This document shows positions 1-9,426 of a stretch of 64,000 nucleotides of DNA, piece by piece (positions within the stretch are counted from its first letter, which is position 1; each line of letters begins with the position of its first letter). The stretch is from positions 1,364,001 to 1,428,000 of the forward strand of contig NZ_CP045652.1 in the NCBI RefSeq assembly GCF_009557615.1. The letters are read 5' to 3'. The position numbers were made by a program, and so were the translations under genes. Under the pieces are notes generated by a model. It ran no database searches and had not been told where the DNA came from. It saw nothing but the letters and a program-made list of their open reading frames with translations. The stretch is from Sphingobacteruim zhuxiongii (lineage in GTDB: Bacteria > Bacteroidota > Bacteroidia > Sphingobacteriales > Sphingobacteriaceae).

Positions 1-2
1 AT

Positions 3-464
3 ACCTCTCTGCTAGATTTCTACAATAAATGGGATCGTTTTGCTGTGCGTCCAGTGAATCAAACAAATTATCAACAATTCTATAATGGATTGAATCAGAA
101 GGAAAAGGATATATTCGATGGCAAGGTTTCGTTTTACGAGTTAAGCTTTAAGAATAATGGCGGACTAGTGATGCCATTGATCATCGAGTGGAACTATACG
201 GATGGCACGAAAGAACTCGAGCGTATATCAGCTTATATATGGCGTCATAATGAACTCGAAGCTACCAAAGTATTTGCTAAAAGTAAAGAGGTGGCTAGCG
301 TTCGTTTAGACCCTTATCGAGAGACTGCAGATATTGATGAATCCAACAATTCATGGCCTCGCCAAGCTAGACCATCTCAATTTGAAATCTTCAAGCAGAA
401 TGGACGAAATGTAAGAGGACAGTCAAATGAATCGAATCCAATGAAGGAAGCAAGATCTAATTAA
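3..464 (+). CDS. M1-family metallopeptidase, C-terminal fragment (5' end outside window)
   Basis: The frame is open to the left edge, so this is the last ~153 codons of a larger protein; the GTG at 45 is not a real start. The segment resembles the C-terminal end of Bacteroidota M1 (gluzincin) aminopeptidases: the stretch around PLIIEWNYTDGTKE, then ISAYIWRHNE, KEVASVRLDP and a terminal DIDESNNSWP. This part forms the last beta-rich domain, where a peptidase strand is followed by the fixed LDP...ADI.ESNN..P ending. The catalytic HExxH zinc site would lie upstream and cannot be seen. A strong terminator follows at 505. The family call comes from recalled sequence pattern and is moderately confident. 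Confidence 0.7.
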   Translation, partial: TSLLDFYNKWDRFAVRPVNQTNYQQFYNGLNQKEKDIFDGKVSFYELSFKNNGGLVMPLIIEWNYTDGTKELERISAYIWRHNELEATKVFAKSKEVASVRLDPYRETADIDESNNSWPRQARPSQFEIFKQNGRNVRGQSNESNPMKEARSN

Positions 465-504
465 ATTTTATATTGCTCTAAACTGTACTTCAAAGAGATG
501 AGGA

Positions 505-550
505 GGGGAGATAAATGGTTGATTTTAACTATTTATCTCCCCTTTTATTT
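505..550 (+). terminator. Rho-independent terminator after the M1 peptidase gene
   Basis: A 16-bp stem (GGGGAGATAAATGGTT with AACTATTTATCTCCCC, one G-U pair) with a short AT loop is followed by TTTTATTTTTT. The U-tract is only on the plus-strand side, so it terminates the rightward peptidase transcript. Confidence 0.88.
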
Positions 551-611
551 TTTAAGAAATGCTTATAGTGATTTACACGTTTTGCATACAAGCAATTCAA
601 TTCTCTTTCCA

Positions 612-1160
612 TTAAAGTTTACGATCTGATTTAAGTTTGCTAAATACGATTAAGTCTCTAAAAACTAGATTTCCTGCCCATTCACCATTTCGCTTAATAC
701 CTTCCTGTGTAAATCCTAAGCGTTTAGGAATAGCAATACTCCGCTCATTGCCAACTGCACAGCAGATCTGAATTCTTTCCATACCTAAGGTATCGAATAT
801 GATTTGCGATAACTTCTCGACCGTTTTTGTCATGATTCCTTTTCCTTGGAAGTCTCTCGAAATCCAATAGCCAATCTCCGTGTTCTTATTTAAATAATCG
901 GTATCTTTTGTGCCAATTAGACCTATCATCCGGTTATCATAGCAGATTTTGTAGACGTAGTCTTTTTTATTTTTGCGAAGCTCTATGGCCATATCGACAA
1001 AGCCCTTACTGTCTTTTACCTGATGTGTGAATTGAACGAAAGGCAACCATTCTCCTAAATATGTTCGCTGCGAGACGATGTAATTAAACATGGTTCTAGC
1101 ATCACTTTCGACTAAAAATTTAAGTGATACATGATCATCGATGAGAATAGTTCGTTTCAT
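612..1160 (-). CDS. GNAT N-acetyltransferase, RimJ/RimL-like
   Basis: Predicted to transfer an acetyl group from acetyl-CoA to an amino group; the substrate is unknown. The fold is visible as the N-terminal DHVSLKFLVESDA element, the central strand with IGLIGTKDTDYLNKNTEIGYWIS, the acetyl-CoA pyrophosphate-binding loop DFQGKGIMTK, and the late CAVGNERSIAIPKRLGF motif typical of ribosomal-protein acetyltransferase relatives. A longer start at 1187 adds nine residues and overlaps the upstream TetR gene by 17 nt; I prefer the ATG at 1160 because family members usually begin just before the first strand. It follows the TetR gene directly and is probably cotranscribed with it. Confidence 0.85.
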   Translation of the reverse strand: MKRTILIDDHVSLKFLVESDARTMFNYIVSQRTYLGEWLPFVQFTHQVKDSKGFVDMAIELRKNKKDYVYKICYDNRMIGLIGTKDTDYLNKNTEIGYWISRDFQGKGIMTKTVEKLSQIIFDTLGMERIQICCAVGNERSIAIPKRLGFTQEGIKRNGEWAGNLVFRDLIVFSKLKSDRKL

Positions 1161-1170
1161 GATTCCAAGT

Positions 1171-1851
1171 TTATTCGACTTTTCCATCTTTAGCGCTCTT
1201 AATTAGATGCTCTAATGTCGTTTCTACACTTTTTCGAATTCGGTTTTTCCCTTCTTCTGTATTTAGGTCAATTCCGCAGAACGTGCTGCCGTTGGATTTA
1301 GCGTGTAGCGCAAGATAGTAAAGACCGGCGGTCTGAATCGCTAACAGTGCACGAATATCGACATCCTTATTTGGATAGGTAGCTTCAAATTTCTTTAGTA
1401 ATTGTTCTCCAATTTCTTCGCGCGCATCTGCAAGCTTACGAAGCGGTTTACTCTTCACACCCAACTCCCAATGTATGATACGTTGTAATGTTTTATCATT
1501 CAAAACTTCGTCAAATTGACCTTGAAGCAAATTAACCATGGCCAGCTTACTCAGCGTTTCCGCTTGTAATAGCGATTCTATTTGTTGATTTGCTTTTGAT
1601 TTCCAGTAATCTTGACGTGTGATATAAACTTCGATCAAATTATCTAAGGTACCGAAATACGTATAAACTAGTTTTCGATCTAAACCGCTTTCACTAGCAA
1701 TATTGGCAATTGTTAAACCCGGATACCCATGTTTTTTAATTACTTTTCCAACTGCTGCGATAAGCTTGTCCATTGTGCGGGCTTTTTCCCGGATCGGTCC
1801 AGCGGTCACTTTTCTCGCTTTCTTTTCAGGACGTTCCTCCATGTTATTCAT
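1171..1851 (-). CDS. TetR/AcrR-family transcriptional regulator
   Basis: A 226-residue one-component repressor-type protein. Residues ~28-75 form the TetR DNA-binding domain: a helix with KLIAAVGKVIKKHGY, then LTIANIASESGLDRKLVYTYFG, which is the helix-turn-helix with the usual Y-x-Y/F ending. The C-terminal ~150 residues are helical with no recognisable ligand signature. The N-terminus is basic (EKKARKVTAG). The GNAT gene directly downstream is the only obvious partner. No operator was recognised upstream. Confidence 0.88.
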   Translation of the reverse strand: MNNMEERPEKKARKVTAGPIREKARTMDKLIAAVGKVIKKHGYPGLTIANIASESGLDRKLVYTYFGTLDNLIEVYITRQDYWKSKANQQIESLLQAETLSKLAMVNLLQGQFDEVLNDKTLQRIIHWELGVKSKPLRKLADAREEIGEQLLKKFEATYPNKDVDIRALLAIQTAGLYYLALHAKSNGSTFCGIDLNTEEGKNRIRKSVETTLEHLIKSAKDGKVE

Positions 1852-1997
1852 TCTGCATAGGTTCGATAGTCAAAAATTATCTTCGTACGCTTACTCGCTA
1901 ATGCTCTTGAGGTTTACGGATATAATAATTTTCGTCTTAAATTACCTTTTATTATTTATACTATCGCTTTTCTTTTCTTGTTTTTAAAGCGATAAAC

Positions 1998-2035
1998 AAA
2001 AGAGCCGATTTTCCACTTTGAAAATCAGCTCTTTT
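1998..2035 (-). terminator. Terminator at the end of the thiamin operon
   Basis: A hairpin with arms AAAAGAGC and GCTCTTTT, an internal GATTTTC/GAAAATC stem and one mismatch, lies 66 bp past the thiF stop. On the minus strand it ends in TTTTGTTT. It is nearly symmetric and could work both ways. Confidence 0.8.
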
Positions 2036-2100
2036 AAATAATGATAAGAATAGAAATTCTAAGTTGGATAAAGCGAATGGATGCTTGTTTTGCTCTATGG

Positions 2101-2814
2101 TTAGAATGCAATTTGAGTAAATTTCCAATGGAAAGTATCAATCAAAGTCAGTTGATTCGTTGGAACAGGGAGATTACAAATAACCTTTAGTGCGAGCATT
2201 GCCATCATACTCCCGATGATTCCTGGCAATGGTCCAAGAACACCATTTCTATCGCAATTAGGAACTTCGTCAGCAAGTGGTGCCTCTGGGAATAGATTTC
2301 GAAGATTTTTCGATCCTTTATAATTGAATAAAACTACTTGTCCTTCGAAGGACTGTATAGTGCCATAAATCAGCGTTTTTTTCAACCTTACTGCAGCATC
2401 ATTTACAAGATAACGAGTGTCAAAATTATCAGATCCATCAATAACGATATCGTAGTTACTTAGAATTTCATCGATATTGTCATTACAAATTTTCTCAGAG
2501 AGTCGAATAAACTGTACTTGGCTGTTTAAATTGCGTACAAAATTAGCGGCAGAATTCACTTTTAGTTCCCCAACAGAGGCTTCGCAATGAATAAATTGAC
2601 GGTTTAAGTTATGTAGCTCAACCTGATCGAAGTCAGCCAAGCCCAGTACGCCAACACCAGCTGCTGCGAGATAGCTAATAACAGGAGACCCCAGACCCCC
2701 AGCACCGATAACTAATACCTTTGCTTCCATAATCTTTCGTTGACCCGCAGGCCCTATTTCATCAATAAATATTTGACGACTATATCGCTCGAATATCTTT
2801 TCTTGTTGATTCAT
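2101..2814 (-). CDS. thiF: ThiF-type adenylyltransferase for the sulfur carrier ThiS
   Basis: Activates the ThiS C-terminal glycine with ATP so that sulfur can be loaded for thiazole synthesis. The Rossmann nucleotide loop VIGAGGLGSP (~35-44), the acidic D-Q-V-E-x-x-N-L-N-R-Q motif and the late GPLPGIIGSM segment mark the E1/ThiF/MoeB superfamily. Cys in PNCDRNGVLG aligns with the E. coli ThiF cysteine that forms an acyl-disulfide with ThiS. No CxxC pairs are present, and the protein stops at the point where the second zinc pair normally follows, so it appears to lack the structural zinc. It is the last gene of the thi operon, starting 3 nt after the thiH stop, which supports ThiF over MoeB. 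Confidence 0.9.
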   Translation of the reverse strand: MNQQEKIFERYSRQIFIDEIGPAGQRKIMEAKVLVIGAGGLGSPVISYLAAAGVGVLGLADFDQVELHNLNRQFIHCEASVGELKVNSAANFVRNLNSQVQFIRLSEKICNDNIDEILSNYDIVIDGSDNFDTRYLVNDAAVRLKKTLIYGTIQSFEGQVVLFNYKGSKNLRNLFPEAPLADEVPNCDRNGVLGPLPGIIGSMMAMLALKVICNLPVPTNQLTLIDTFHWKFTQIAF

Positions 2815-2817
2815 AGA

Positions 2818-3945
2818 TCAAATTCCACTGTAAAGTTTATCCCAATCTTTCATTATTGGATCATAGCCTACCTTTTTTATCATATTCTTGATGGACTCCA
2901 TGCTCCGTTCGTCGGAGATTTCAAATTGTTCGAGGGATTCAGGGTCAACTACATAGCCTCCCGGGTTTGTTTTTGAGGCAGCACTCATACTTGTGGCAGC
3001 GATTTGTACGATATGATTTCGAAATAACTCACGTTCACGTGTAGAAATAGAAATCTCTAAATCTGGGTTCCATATTCGGTAGGCGCAGATCAACTGTAAT
3101 AAGTCGCGATCTTCCATAATGAAATTCGGTTCAACTGTTCCCTGAGCCGGACGCAATCTTGGAAATGAAACCGAATACTTTGTTTGCCAATATTTACGCT
3201 GTAAGTAATCTATATGGGCAGCGTTGAAAAAGCTGTCAATGCGCCAGTCCTCTAAACCTAATAGGACCCCTAGACCAATTTTATGAATTCCTGAATAACC
3301 AATTCGATCAGGTGTATCTAATCGATATTCAAAATTTGATTTCTTCCCCTTTGGATGGTATTGCTTGTAGACTTCTTGATGGTAGGTTTCCTGGTATACT
3401 AAAACCGCATGGCAACCTGCTGCTCGAAGGCTTCGATAAGCTTCGGTTTCTAGGGGTTGTACCTCAATCGATATTTGAGAGAAGTGCGGTTTTAGTAACG
3501 TTAAGGCATTTTCAAAATAGACGCTGTCCACTACTTTGTTAGCTTCGCCACTTACCAATAAAACATGTTCGACACCCATCGCTTTTAAGGCCATTGCCTC
3601 CAATAACAGCTCCGTATTATTGAGGGTTTTTCTTTTGATCTTGTTGTCCATACTGAACCCGCAATACGTGCAGATATTCTGACATTCATTGCTTAAATAT
3701 AGAGGCGCAAAAAGCTGAATAGTTTTGCCAAACCTTTGCTGTGTTAATGACTGAGCTTGTTGTGCCATTTCTTCCAAATAGCTAGCTGCAATTGGAGAGA
3801 GTAGAATCAGAAAGTCATCTAATGTTTTTCTAGATTTTCTCAATGTTTGCTCCACTTCCAATGCTGTACAACTATAAATGCGCTGCTGAACAGTCTCCCA
3901 GTTATATGTATTGAAAATATCTTGAAATCGTTTTTCTGACATCAT
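2818..3945 (-). CDS. thiH: 2-iminoacetate synthase ThiH
   Basis: A radical-SAM enzyme that cleaves tyrosine to give 2-iminoacetate (dehydroglycine), the glycine-derived part of the thiamin thiazole. The CxxxCxxC cluster is at Cys88, Cys92 and Cys95 (NECQNICTYCGFS). The later GVEHVLLVSGE, SIEVQPLETEAY and LRPAQGTVEP segments fit the TIM barrel. Its 375 residues match ThiH rather than the shorter ThiO oxidase route. The start overlaps the thiG stop by one base, so translation is probably coupled. Confidence 0.95.
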   Translation of the reverse strand: MMSEKRFQDIFNTYNWETVQQRIYSCTALEVEQTLRKSRKTLDDFLILLSPIAASYLEEMAQQAQSLTQQRFGKTIQLFAPLYLSNECQNICTYCGFSMDNKIKRKTLNNTELLLEAMALKAMGVEHVLLVSGEANKVVDSVYFENALTLLKPHFSQISIEVQPLETEAYRSLRAAGCHAVLVYQETYHQEVYKQYHPKGKKSNFEYRLDTPDRIGYSGIHKIGLGVLLGLEDWRIDSFFNAAHIDYLQRKYWQTKYSVSFPRLRPAQGTVEPNFIMEDRDLLQLICAYRIWNPDLEISISTRERELFRNHIVQIAATSMSAASKTNPGGYVVDPESLEQFEISDERSMESIKNMIKKVGYDPIMKDWDKLYSGI

Positions 3946-4718
3946 TAATCCTCCATTAAAAATGCAGTAAGCGGGCTTGAAGCCTCAGCAGCGCGACGTT
4001 CAGAATCTAATCCTGATAAAAACGCTTTTCTACCAGCGATAACCGCTAAGCGAAACGCATCCGCCATATCAATTGGGTCTTTAGCTGCTGCAATCGCTGT
4101 ATTGACTAATACAGCGTCGGCTCCCAATTCCATAGCCTTTGCCGCATCTGAAGGCGCGCCGATACCAGCATCCACTATGACTGGCACACTAGTCTGTTCA
4201 ATAATAATCTCTAGAAAGTCGAGGGTTTTTAATCCTTTATTACTTCCAATCGGCGATCCTAATGGCATAACAGCAGCCGTTCCCGCGCTTTCTAAATGCT
4301 TGCATAAAACAGGGTCTGCATGTATATAGGGTAGGATGATAAAGCCAAGCTTGGCGAGTTCTTCAGTTGCTTTTAATGTCTCAATAGGGTCGGGAAGGAG
4401 ATATCGAGGATCTGGATGAATTTCCAACTTTAACCAATCCGTTTCCATCGCTTCCCTTGCTAGTTGAGCCGCAAGTACTGCTTCTTTAGCGTTTCGAGCA
4501 CCCGATGTATTCGGAAGTAGATTCACCCCTGGAAGCTGTAGAGATGACCATAGATTCTCTTCTTGATTTTTGAGATCCAATCGTTTTAATGCTAAGGTTA
4601 CTAGTTCCGACTCAGAAGTGCGAATTGCTTCTTGCATTTGCCTGTAACTACCGAATTTACCAGTACCAAGAAACAAGCGTGAAGTGAATTCTTTGTTGGC
4701 GATATTTAAATTATCCAT
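3945..4718 (-). CDS. thiG: Thiazole synthase ThiG
   Basis: Condenses 1-deoxy-D-xylulose 5-phosphate, 2-iminoacetate and ThiS thiocarboxylate to the thiazole phosphate. The Schiff-base lysine is seen in [10 protein letters not shown] (Lys97), with the phosphate-binding [19 protein letters not shown] and [12 protein letters not shown] segments of the TIM barrel. At 257 residues it is full length. It overlaps the end of thiE by 8 nt and abuts thiH, the usual ThiG-ThiH partner. Confidence 0.96.
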   Translation of the reverse strand: MDNLNIANKEFTSRLFLGTGKFGSYRQMQEAIRTSESELVTLALKRLDLKNQEENLWSSLQLPGVNLLPNTSGARNAKEAVLAAQLAREAMETDWLKLEIHPDPRYLLPDPIETLKATEELAKLGFIILPYIHADPVLCKHLESAGTAAVMPLGSPIGSNKGLKTLDFLEIIIEQTSVPVIVDAGIGAPSDAAKAMELGADAVLVNTAIAAAKDPIDMADAFRLAVIAGRKAFLSGLDSERRAAEASSPLTAFLMED

Positions 4719-5343
4719 AAAGATATTGGTTGAGTTGTGGTATCTGTTTATGATTTTTTAGTAAATAACTCGACATAGAGACCCCATAAATCCCCGATGC
4801 GCGCAGTTGTTCTACATCGTTTAGTTGTATTCCACCAATGGCATATATTGGCGGGATGCGGTTCGATTCAAGCTGTGCGATAATTTCTCTATAGCCTCGA
4901 AGACCCAAAATGGGGCTTAACTTCTCTTTGGTTGAAGTAAATCGATAGGGGCCAAGTCCGATATAATCGCATTTTTCTTGAATTCGTTGGTTTAGATCGG
5001 CAAGTGTATTCGCAGTTCCACCAATGATTTTTTCGAATCCTAGAAGTTTGCGACTTTCAATTACCGATTCATCGTTTAGACCCAAGTGTACCCCCGAACA
5101 GTGGAAGCTGTTTGCAATACTCGGAAAGTCATTAACGATGCATAGTGCATTATAAGATTTACAAATTTGGAATGCTTGATTGACAAGGTCCTCTAGTTCA
5201 TCAATGCTAGCATTCTTCCATCTAATTTGTATAAACTGAACACCCTGATCTAAGACTAAGCGAATTCCGTGCAATTGCGCATCTGCGGTGTCGCCAGCAG
5301 AGATAAACATTAATCGAGGTAACTCTAATATTCCTTTTGGCAT
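4711..5343 (-). CDS. thiE: Thiamine-phosphate synthase ThiE
   Basis: Joins hydroxymethylpyrimidine diphosphate and thiazole phosphate to make thiamine phosphate. Core motifs are intact: [45 protein letters not shown] and YAIGGI. These include the pyrophosphate-binding Asn-Asp and the T-x-T-K loop. I chose the ATG at 5343 (MPKGILEL); the ATG at 5370 adds nine residues and lengthens the overlap with the upstream gene. It is the better candidate for the catalytic ThiE of the two tandem ThiE/TenI-fold proteins here. Confidence 0.92.
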   Translation of the reverse strand: MPKGILELPRLMFISAGDTADAQLHGIRLVLDQGVQFIQIRWKNASIDELEDLVNQAFQICKSYNALCIVNDFPSIANSFHCSGVHLGLNDESVIESRKLLGFEKIIGGTANTLADLNQRIQEKCDYIGLGPYRFTSTKEKLSPILGLRGYREIIAQLESNRIPPIYAIGGIQLNDVEQLRASGIYGVSMSSYLLKNHKQIPQLNQYLYG

Positions 5344-5926
5344 TGAATGTTTTTTAATATTTGTTGACATTTTATAGCGTACTGAATTGGCTGTTTTGTT
5401 TGCCAGATAGCTCCCATGAGGGCGATGTTGTCAGCTCCCAGGGCTAGGACTTCTGCCATATTATGTTGGTCAATTCCGCCCAGACCAATCAATTTAACGC
5501 GCTTATTTTGACGTTCAGTTATTTGATGTTTTACAGAGGTAGAAACACCATAACCGGGTTTAGATAAGCTAGCATACATTGGACTTAAAAAGGCATAATT
5601 CCAAGGGCCAGTCAATGCGTTAAATTCATTTATGTCATGTGTTGAAGTTGAATACTTAAACTTGTCAATAGCTGCTTGTTCGGCGATCTTACTACGATGT
5701 TGACTATTATAATGTAAGCGATTAATCCCTAATTCGGCGGCCAAACTATGCTGTTGATGTAATACAATTTGACTGAGATTTTCGGTGCCTAGTGCAACGA
5801 TCAGTTTTGCTAGGTTTCCCCTGTCTATCAAGGGTCTACGAATGTGTAGTATAACGCCAAGTTCGAGTAATTGCCTCATCGTATTGACTTCTCCATCAAT
5901 GGGAAATTCATTGCTGATAACAATCA

Positions 5927-5927
<1 letters not shown>
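5325..5927 (-). CDS. ThiE/TenI-fold protein (possible thiazole tautomerase)
   Basis: A 200-residue TIM-barrel protein related to ThiE and TenI. FLSPMYASLSKPGYG replaces the ThiE GPxxxTxTK loop, and LIGLGGI and ALGADNIALMGAIW fit the C-terminal phosphate site, but the ThiE pyrophosphate motif (IND) is absent. By family knowledge such paralogues can act as the TenI thiazole tautomerase; that activity is inferred here, not shown. It sits between thiC and thiE, with its stop overlapping thiE and its start touching the thiC stop. Confidence 0.82.
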
Positions 5928-7765
<1,838 letters not shown>

Positions 7766-7972
7766 TTAACCGCCTTGCGTTGCAGTAATGATGAGAATTT
7801 GATCTTTATCAGATAGGGGAGTATTCGGCCATGCGCTAGCTGGAATAACTTGATGATTTAATGCAACAGCTATTCCTTTTCGTAAAGTGCCGAATTCAGC
7901 CAATAGCAAAGCAGCTAAATTGGCAGGTATATTTTCGTAAAACTTGGACTGATTGTTTATTGTTAGTTCCAT
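7766..7972 (-). CDS. thiS: Sulfur carrier protein ThiS
   Basis: A 67-residue ubiquitin-like sulfur carrier ending in ITATQGG, the diglycine that ThiF adenylates and that donates sulfur to ThiG. The frame stays open up to an ATG at 8035, but I place the start at 7972 (MELTINNQSK) because that gives the family length and begins at the first beta strand. The extra 21 residues would be read from the leader behind the riboswitch. This start codon lies inside the 3' arm of a perfect 11-bp hairpin, which is the likely control point. Confidence 0.93.
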   Translation of the reverse strand: MELTINNQSKFYENIPANLAALLLAEFGTLRKGIAVALNHQVIPASAWPNTPLSDKDQILIITATQGG

Positions 7973-8010
7973 TCCTAAAATGTTTTTTTGGGTAAAAACT
8001 TTAGGAATGG
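7969..8010 (-). promoter_or_regulatory. Sequestering hairpin over the thiS start codon (riboswitch expression platform)
   Basis: Positions 7969-7979 and 8000-8010 are perfect 11-bp complements (CCATTCCTAAA on the plus strand against TTTAGGAATGG). On the RNA the 3' arm contains the AGGA-like bases and the thiS AUG. The 5' arm (7998-8005) is also a perfect 8-bp complement of 8120-8127 at the riboswitch 5' edge, so the two pairings exclude each other. Confidence 0.75.
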
Positions 8011-8046
8011 CTACATCGATGCATACGGCACCCATGTTGACATCTT

Positions 8047-8127
8047 ACTTTTCCCTACGCCAGTATGATCTGGATCAGGTTATAAGGGTAAAATCTCAGC
8101 CTACAACAATGTAGACACCCCTAAAGT
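8047..8127 (-). promoter_or_regulatory. TPP (THI-box) riboswitch
   Basis: Read on the minus strand this has the conserved THI-element blocks in order: AGGGGTG, GCTGAGA, ACCCTT, ACCTGATC and the GCGTAGGGA end. Stem P1 is ACTTT (8127-8123) with AAAGT (8051-8047). It lies 75 bp before the thiS start. Bound TPP should stabilise P1, which frees the downstream arm to close the hairpin over the thiS AUG. Confidence 0.95.
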
Positions 8128-8132
8128 CAAGA

Positions 8133-8162
8133 CTAAATTAGACATATTTTTTTAATAAGCAA
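8133..8162 (-). promoter_or_regulatory. Probable thi operon promoter
   Basis: On the minus strand a TTG (8162-8160) is followed by 19 nt and TAATTTAG (8140-8133), close to the Bacteroidetes TTTG/TAnnTTTG pattern. Transcription would begin about at the first base of riboswitch stem P1, which fits. Confidence 0.5.
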
Positions 8163-8277
8163 TTATTTCTTCAATGGAGAGTGTAAAAGTGATATAAAAA
8201 TGGATGGCAACTTGCTACATTTCGAGGGAGGCCTTCACGGGTGAGAAATAAGATTTTTACAGCGGCAATTATCGTCG

Positions 8278-9426
8278 TTAAATTCTCCTTTTTACTCTTT
8301 TTTTGGATTTATTAATCCAGATAATATACCCAGTAACAGGTAAACTAGCGCAGAAAAGGGAAATAATAAAGGCTAGTATTTTCGTAGGCCAACCTGCAAT
8401 ATTTCCAGTGTGCAAATCGAAGTTTAAAGACCCTAACCTTTCACCCGCTGTCTGCTTGTCATGACTGATGACTTTATCTAATGTCAAAGCTTTTTTATCG
8501 AAATAATACCACTTGAATTTGTTTGTCTTTTGTTCCTCTAGTCGGATTTGTATATCAAAACTTGCAGCATCTTCTTTTCTGAGGCGTATTGACATCATCC
8601 CAGAATTAGGATATGTTTTTAATAAATTGCTAAGCGCATCGTCTAAAGGATTATTACCCCATTGAATGTTGAGTGGCTCAATTTTTTCAATCGCAGTGCT
8701 ACCTGAAGTAAGCTTATCAAGTTGATCGCCTGCCCAAGTTTTGAACGCCGGGAAGCTAAAGAACAAACCTGTGATTCCGATAAGAAGCCCCAGAATCAAG
8801 GAATAGAAGCCTATGATATTATGTAGGTCGTGATTTAATCTTTTCCAATTAACGGACCATTTTGGCCAGAAGCTTCGACTAATTTTATTGCTTTTCCAGC
8901 GCTTTGGCCACCATAGAATAACGCCGGTCAACATTATGAAAACAAATAGTACAGTCGAGTAGGCTACTAGCGGATGACCTATTTTCTTTCCCAATAATAG
9001 ATTCATGTGCAATTGAAGCATTAATTGGAAAAACTCAGTTTTTGAGTTCTCGATAGCCAACACCTCACCAGTATAGGGGTTGACGAATACTCTCTTGGAA
9101 TAAGTATAGTAGTTCCAGTGTCCGAATGCATTCTCATCTGTTGCTTGAGCCCGAAATATCCAAGAGCGGTTTTTTGCAGGGAATAAGTCCACACGTGATA
9201 CTTTCTCTCCATCAGGAAGACTCTTGTTCGCAATTGCAGACAACTCGCTTAAACTTAGCGCTTGTGCCTGTCCTGGCGATACTAAAATATATTTTTGCGG
9301 ATAGCAGATCAACTTCAGATCATCATGGAAGGTATAAATACAGCCGGTGATGCCGAGTATAAAAACGACAATACCAGATAGTATGCCCATCCATTTATGG
9401 AGCCAAAGGGATACTGTTTTAAACAT
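8278..9426 (-). CDS. PepSY-associated transmembrane protein (siderophore/iron uptake)
   Basis: A 382-residue inner-membrane protein of the PepSY_TM (PiuB-like) family. The N-terminal helix (WLHKWMGILSGIVVFILG), a periplasmic PepSY region, the LHMNLLLGKKIGHPLV histidine segment, a middle helix pair around IMLTGVILWWPKRW, the HDLHNIIGFYSLILGLLIG helix and a last helix near 355-375 give the usual four-helix layout with conserved His. Family members accompany siderophore receptors and are thought to help release or reduce iron in the periplasm; that role is inferred. Its start overlaps the upstream receptor stop (TAATG), so the two are translationally coupled. Confidence 0.88.
   Translation of the reverse strand: MFKTVSLWLHKWMGILSGIVVFILGITGCIYTFHDDLKLICYPQKYILVSPGQAQALSLSELSAIANKSLPDGEKVSRVDLFPAKNRSWIFRAQATDENAFGHWNYYTYSKRVFVNPYTGEVLAIENSKTEFFQLMLQLHMNLLLGKKIGHPLVAYSTVLFVFIMLTGVILWWPKRWKSNKISRSFWPKWSVNWKRLNHDLHNIIGFYSLILGLLIGITGLFFSFPAFKTWAGDQLDKLTSGSTAIEKIEPLNIQWGNNPLDDALSNLLKTYPNSGMMSIRLRKEDAASFDIQIRLEEQKTNKFKWYYFDKKALTLDKVISHDKQTAGERLGSLNFDLHTGNIAGWPTKILAFIISLFCASLPVTGYIIWINKSKKRVKRRI

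Noticed and set aside
1703..1987. Plus-strand ORF of 94 codons over the TetR gene start
   Set aside because: It overlaps the TetR gene antisense and its product has no recognisable pattern; its second half lies in a terminator and AT-rich gap.
7766..8035. Long form of ThiS starting at 8035
   Set aside because: The extra 21 residues have no ThiS pattern, lie in the riboswitch leader and exceed the usual family length; the ATG at 7972 fits better.
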